Shown: one piece after another, positions 7,674-8,284 of the stretch
Layout: each line of letters begins with the position of its first letter
Numbering within the stretch: the first letter of the stretch is position 1
DNA from: an uncultured Eubacteriales bacterium
Lineage (GTDB): Bacteria > Bacillota > Clostridia > UBA1381 > UBA9506
Direction of reading: 5' to 3'
DNA length: 8,284 nucleotides
NCBI GenBank assembly: GCA_902478395.1
Contig: CABSKZ010000111.1
Location: forward strand, 1 to 8,284
The notes under the pieces: model-generated
Told to the model about the DNA's origin: nothing
The model's input: the letters and a program-made list of their open reading frames with translations, nothing else
Database searches by the model: none
Translations under genes and position numbers: made by a program

Positions 7674-8216
7674 CTATCCTCTTCTGCCAAGCTCAACCTT
7701 ATCCGCCCCGTCCAGTTCCATGAACTGTGTGTGGACGATTTCACTGCGCGCGGTCGGCACATTTTTGCCCACATAATCCGCACGAATCGGAAGCTCCCGG
7801 TGTCCCCTGTCTATCATGACAGCAAGTTCGATTTTGTCCGGCCTGCCAAGCTCCATGATGGCCTCAATCGCGGCGCGGACCGTCCGCCCGGTGTACAGAA
7901 CGTCATCCACCAGCACGATCTTTTTGTCTTCAATAATAAAGTCGATGCTTGTCCCGTTGATAACCGGATAATCGGACCTGCGTGACAGGTCGTCACGGTA
8001 AAGCGTGATGTCCAAAATTCCGACCGGAACATCCACTCCCTCAATTTCCTGAATCCGCCGTTGAATGCGGTTTGCAAGGATTACCCCGCGCCGCTGGATT
8101 CCAATGAGAACGACATCGTCGGTCCCCTTGTTCTTCTCGATAATTTCAAACGTAATCCGCGTGATTGCGCGTTTCATCGCATCCGCATCCATAATTTCCG
8201 CATGTCTTTCTTCCAT
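7674..8216 (-). CDS. pyrR: Bifunctional pyr operon RNA-binding attenuator / uracil phosphoribosyltransferase PyrR
   Basis: A 180-residue protein, essentially the length of Bacillus subtilis PyrR (181). It has the type I phosphoribosyltransferase fold, with the PRPP-binding signature VLVDDVLYTGRTV at residues 101-113. It also carries the family motifs TLYRDDLS (71-78), DRGHRELPIRADYVGKN (136-152) and GIQRRG (39-44). T19/R20 and H139 match positions implicated in RNA binding in the B. subtilis protein (recalled alignment). In that family PyrR binds UMP and then a stem-loop in pyr mRNA, promoting termination upstream of the structural genes; it also has weak uracil phosphoribosyltransferase activity (established knowledge). 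The ATG at 8216 is chosen because AAAGGAGG lies 6 nt upstream. It is first in the operon, with pyrB following after 36 nt. The uracil permease gene pyrP, found between pyrR and pyrB in B. subtilis, is absent. Confidence 0.96.
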   Translation of the reverse strand: MEERHAEIMDADAMKRAITRITFEIIEKNKGTDDVVLIGIQRRGVILANRIQRRIQEIEGVDVPVGILDITLYRDDLSRRSDYPVINGTSIDFIIEDKKIVLVDDVLYTGRTVRAAIEAIMELGRPDKIELAVMIDRGHRELPIRADYVGKNVPTARSEIVHTQFMELDGADKVELGRRG

Positions 8217-8248
8217 AATTGCCCTCCTTTCCTTCCGGTGTTCTGATT
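8217..8248 (-). promoter_or_regulatory. Truncated 5' leader of the pyr operon with the pyrR ribosome binding site
   Basis: Only 32 nt of true sequence remain upstream of pyrR before adapter sequence begins. It contains a strong Shine-Dalgarno AAAGGAGG (8230-8223) with a 6-nt spacer to the ATG. I see no -10/-35 pair, no terminator hairpin and no match to the PyrR binding-loop consensus (ARUCCNGNGAGGYU, from B. subtilis work) in this stub. The operon promoter and any attenuator would lie beyond the contig end. Confidence 0.85.
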
Positions 8249-8284
8249 CTGTCTCTTATACACATCTCCGAGCCCACGAGACCG
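8249..8284. other. Illumina Nextera adapter contamination (not genomic)
   Basis: Positions 8249-8267 are the 19-bp Tn5 mosaic end CTGTCTCTTATACACATCT used in Nextera tagmentation. It is followed without a break by the read-2 adapter arm CCGAGCCCACGAGAC (8268-8282). The final two bases (CG, 8283-8284) would be the start of the i7 index. This is the reverse complement of the standard Nextera read-2 adapter, in the orientation expected when a read runs off the end of a short insert. The last genuine base is therefore about 8248. Nothing here should be annotated as biology. Confidence 0.98.

Noticed and set aside
8249..8267. Tn5/IS50 mosaic end suggesting a transposon insertion upstream of pyrR
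   Set aside because: It is followed exactly by the synthetic Nextera read-2 arm and the sequence then stops, so it is a library adapter and not a mobile element.

Overview
This window is one end of a bacterial contig carrying most of a de novo pyrimidine (UMP) biosynthesis operon. All six genes are read leftward on the minus strand, in the order pyrR - pyrB - pyrC - pyrF - carA - carB. The GC content looks close to half. A PyrR regulator leads the cluster, almost every gene has a strong purine-rich Shine-Dalgarno, and carA and carB are embedded next to a long-form PyrF. Together these point to a Firmicute, most likely a Clostridia/Oscillospirales-type anaerobe. That placement is an inference from gene order and protein character, not from a marker gene.

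Layout from the 5' end of the operon (right edge) to its 3' end (left edge): 8249-8284 is not genomic DNA. It is an untrimmed Illumina Nextera adapter: a 19-bp transposon mosaic end, the read-2 adapter arm, and two further bases. Genuine sequence therefore ends at 8248, leaving only 32 nt of leader upstream of pyrR, so the promoter and any PyrR-dependent attenuator are missing. Next come pyrR (8216-7674), pyrB (7637-6675), pyrC (6655-5354), pyrF (5332-4412), carA (4358-3282, from a TTG start) and carB (3282-85). Intergenic gaps are 36, 19, 21 and 53 nt, and carA/carB overlap by 1 nt (TAATG). Beyond carB, positions 1-84 hold no gene. They contain an 11-bp GC-rich hairpin just past the stop codon (probable terminator), then two imperfect copies of a 27-nt TCGA-rich unit, the second of which forms a 10-bp hairpin.

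Function: CarA and CarB make carbamoyl phosphate from glutamine, bicarbonate and ATP. PyrB condenses it with aspartate, PyrC cyclises the product to dihydroorotate, and PyrF carries out the last step, OMP to UMP. PyrR senses UMP/PRPP and is expected to attenuate the operon. Dihydroorotate dehydrogenase (pyrD/pyrK) and orotate phosphoribosyltransferase (pyrE) are absent here and must lie elsewhere if the pathway is complete. Every catalytic motif I checked is intact.

I found no novel system. The observations most worth acting on are the adapter contamination with loss of the regulatory leader, the TTG start of carA, the missing pyrD/K/E genes, and the TCGA-rich repeats after carB.
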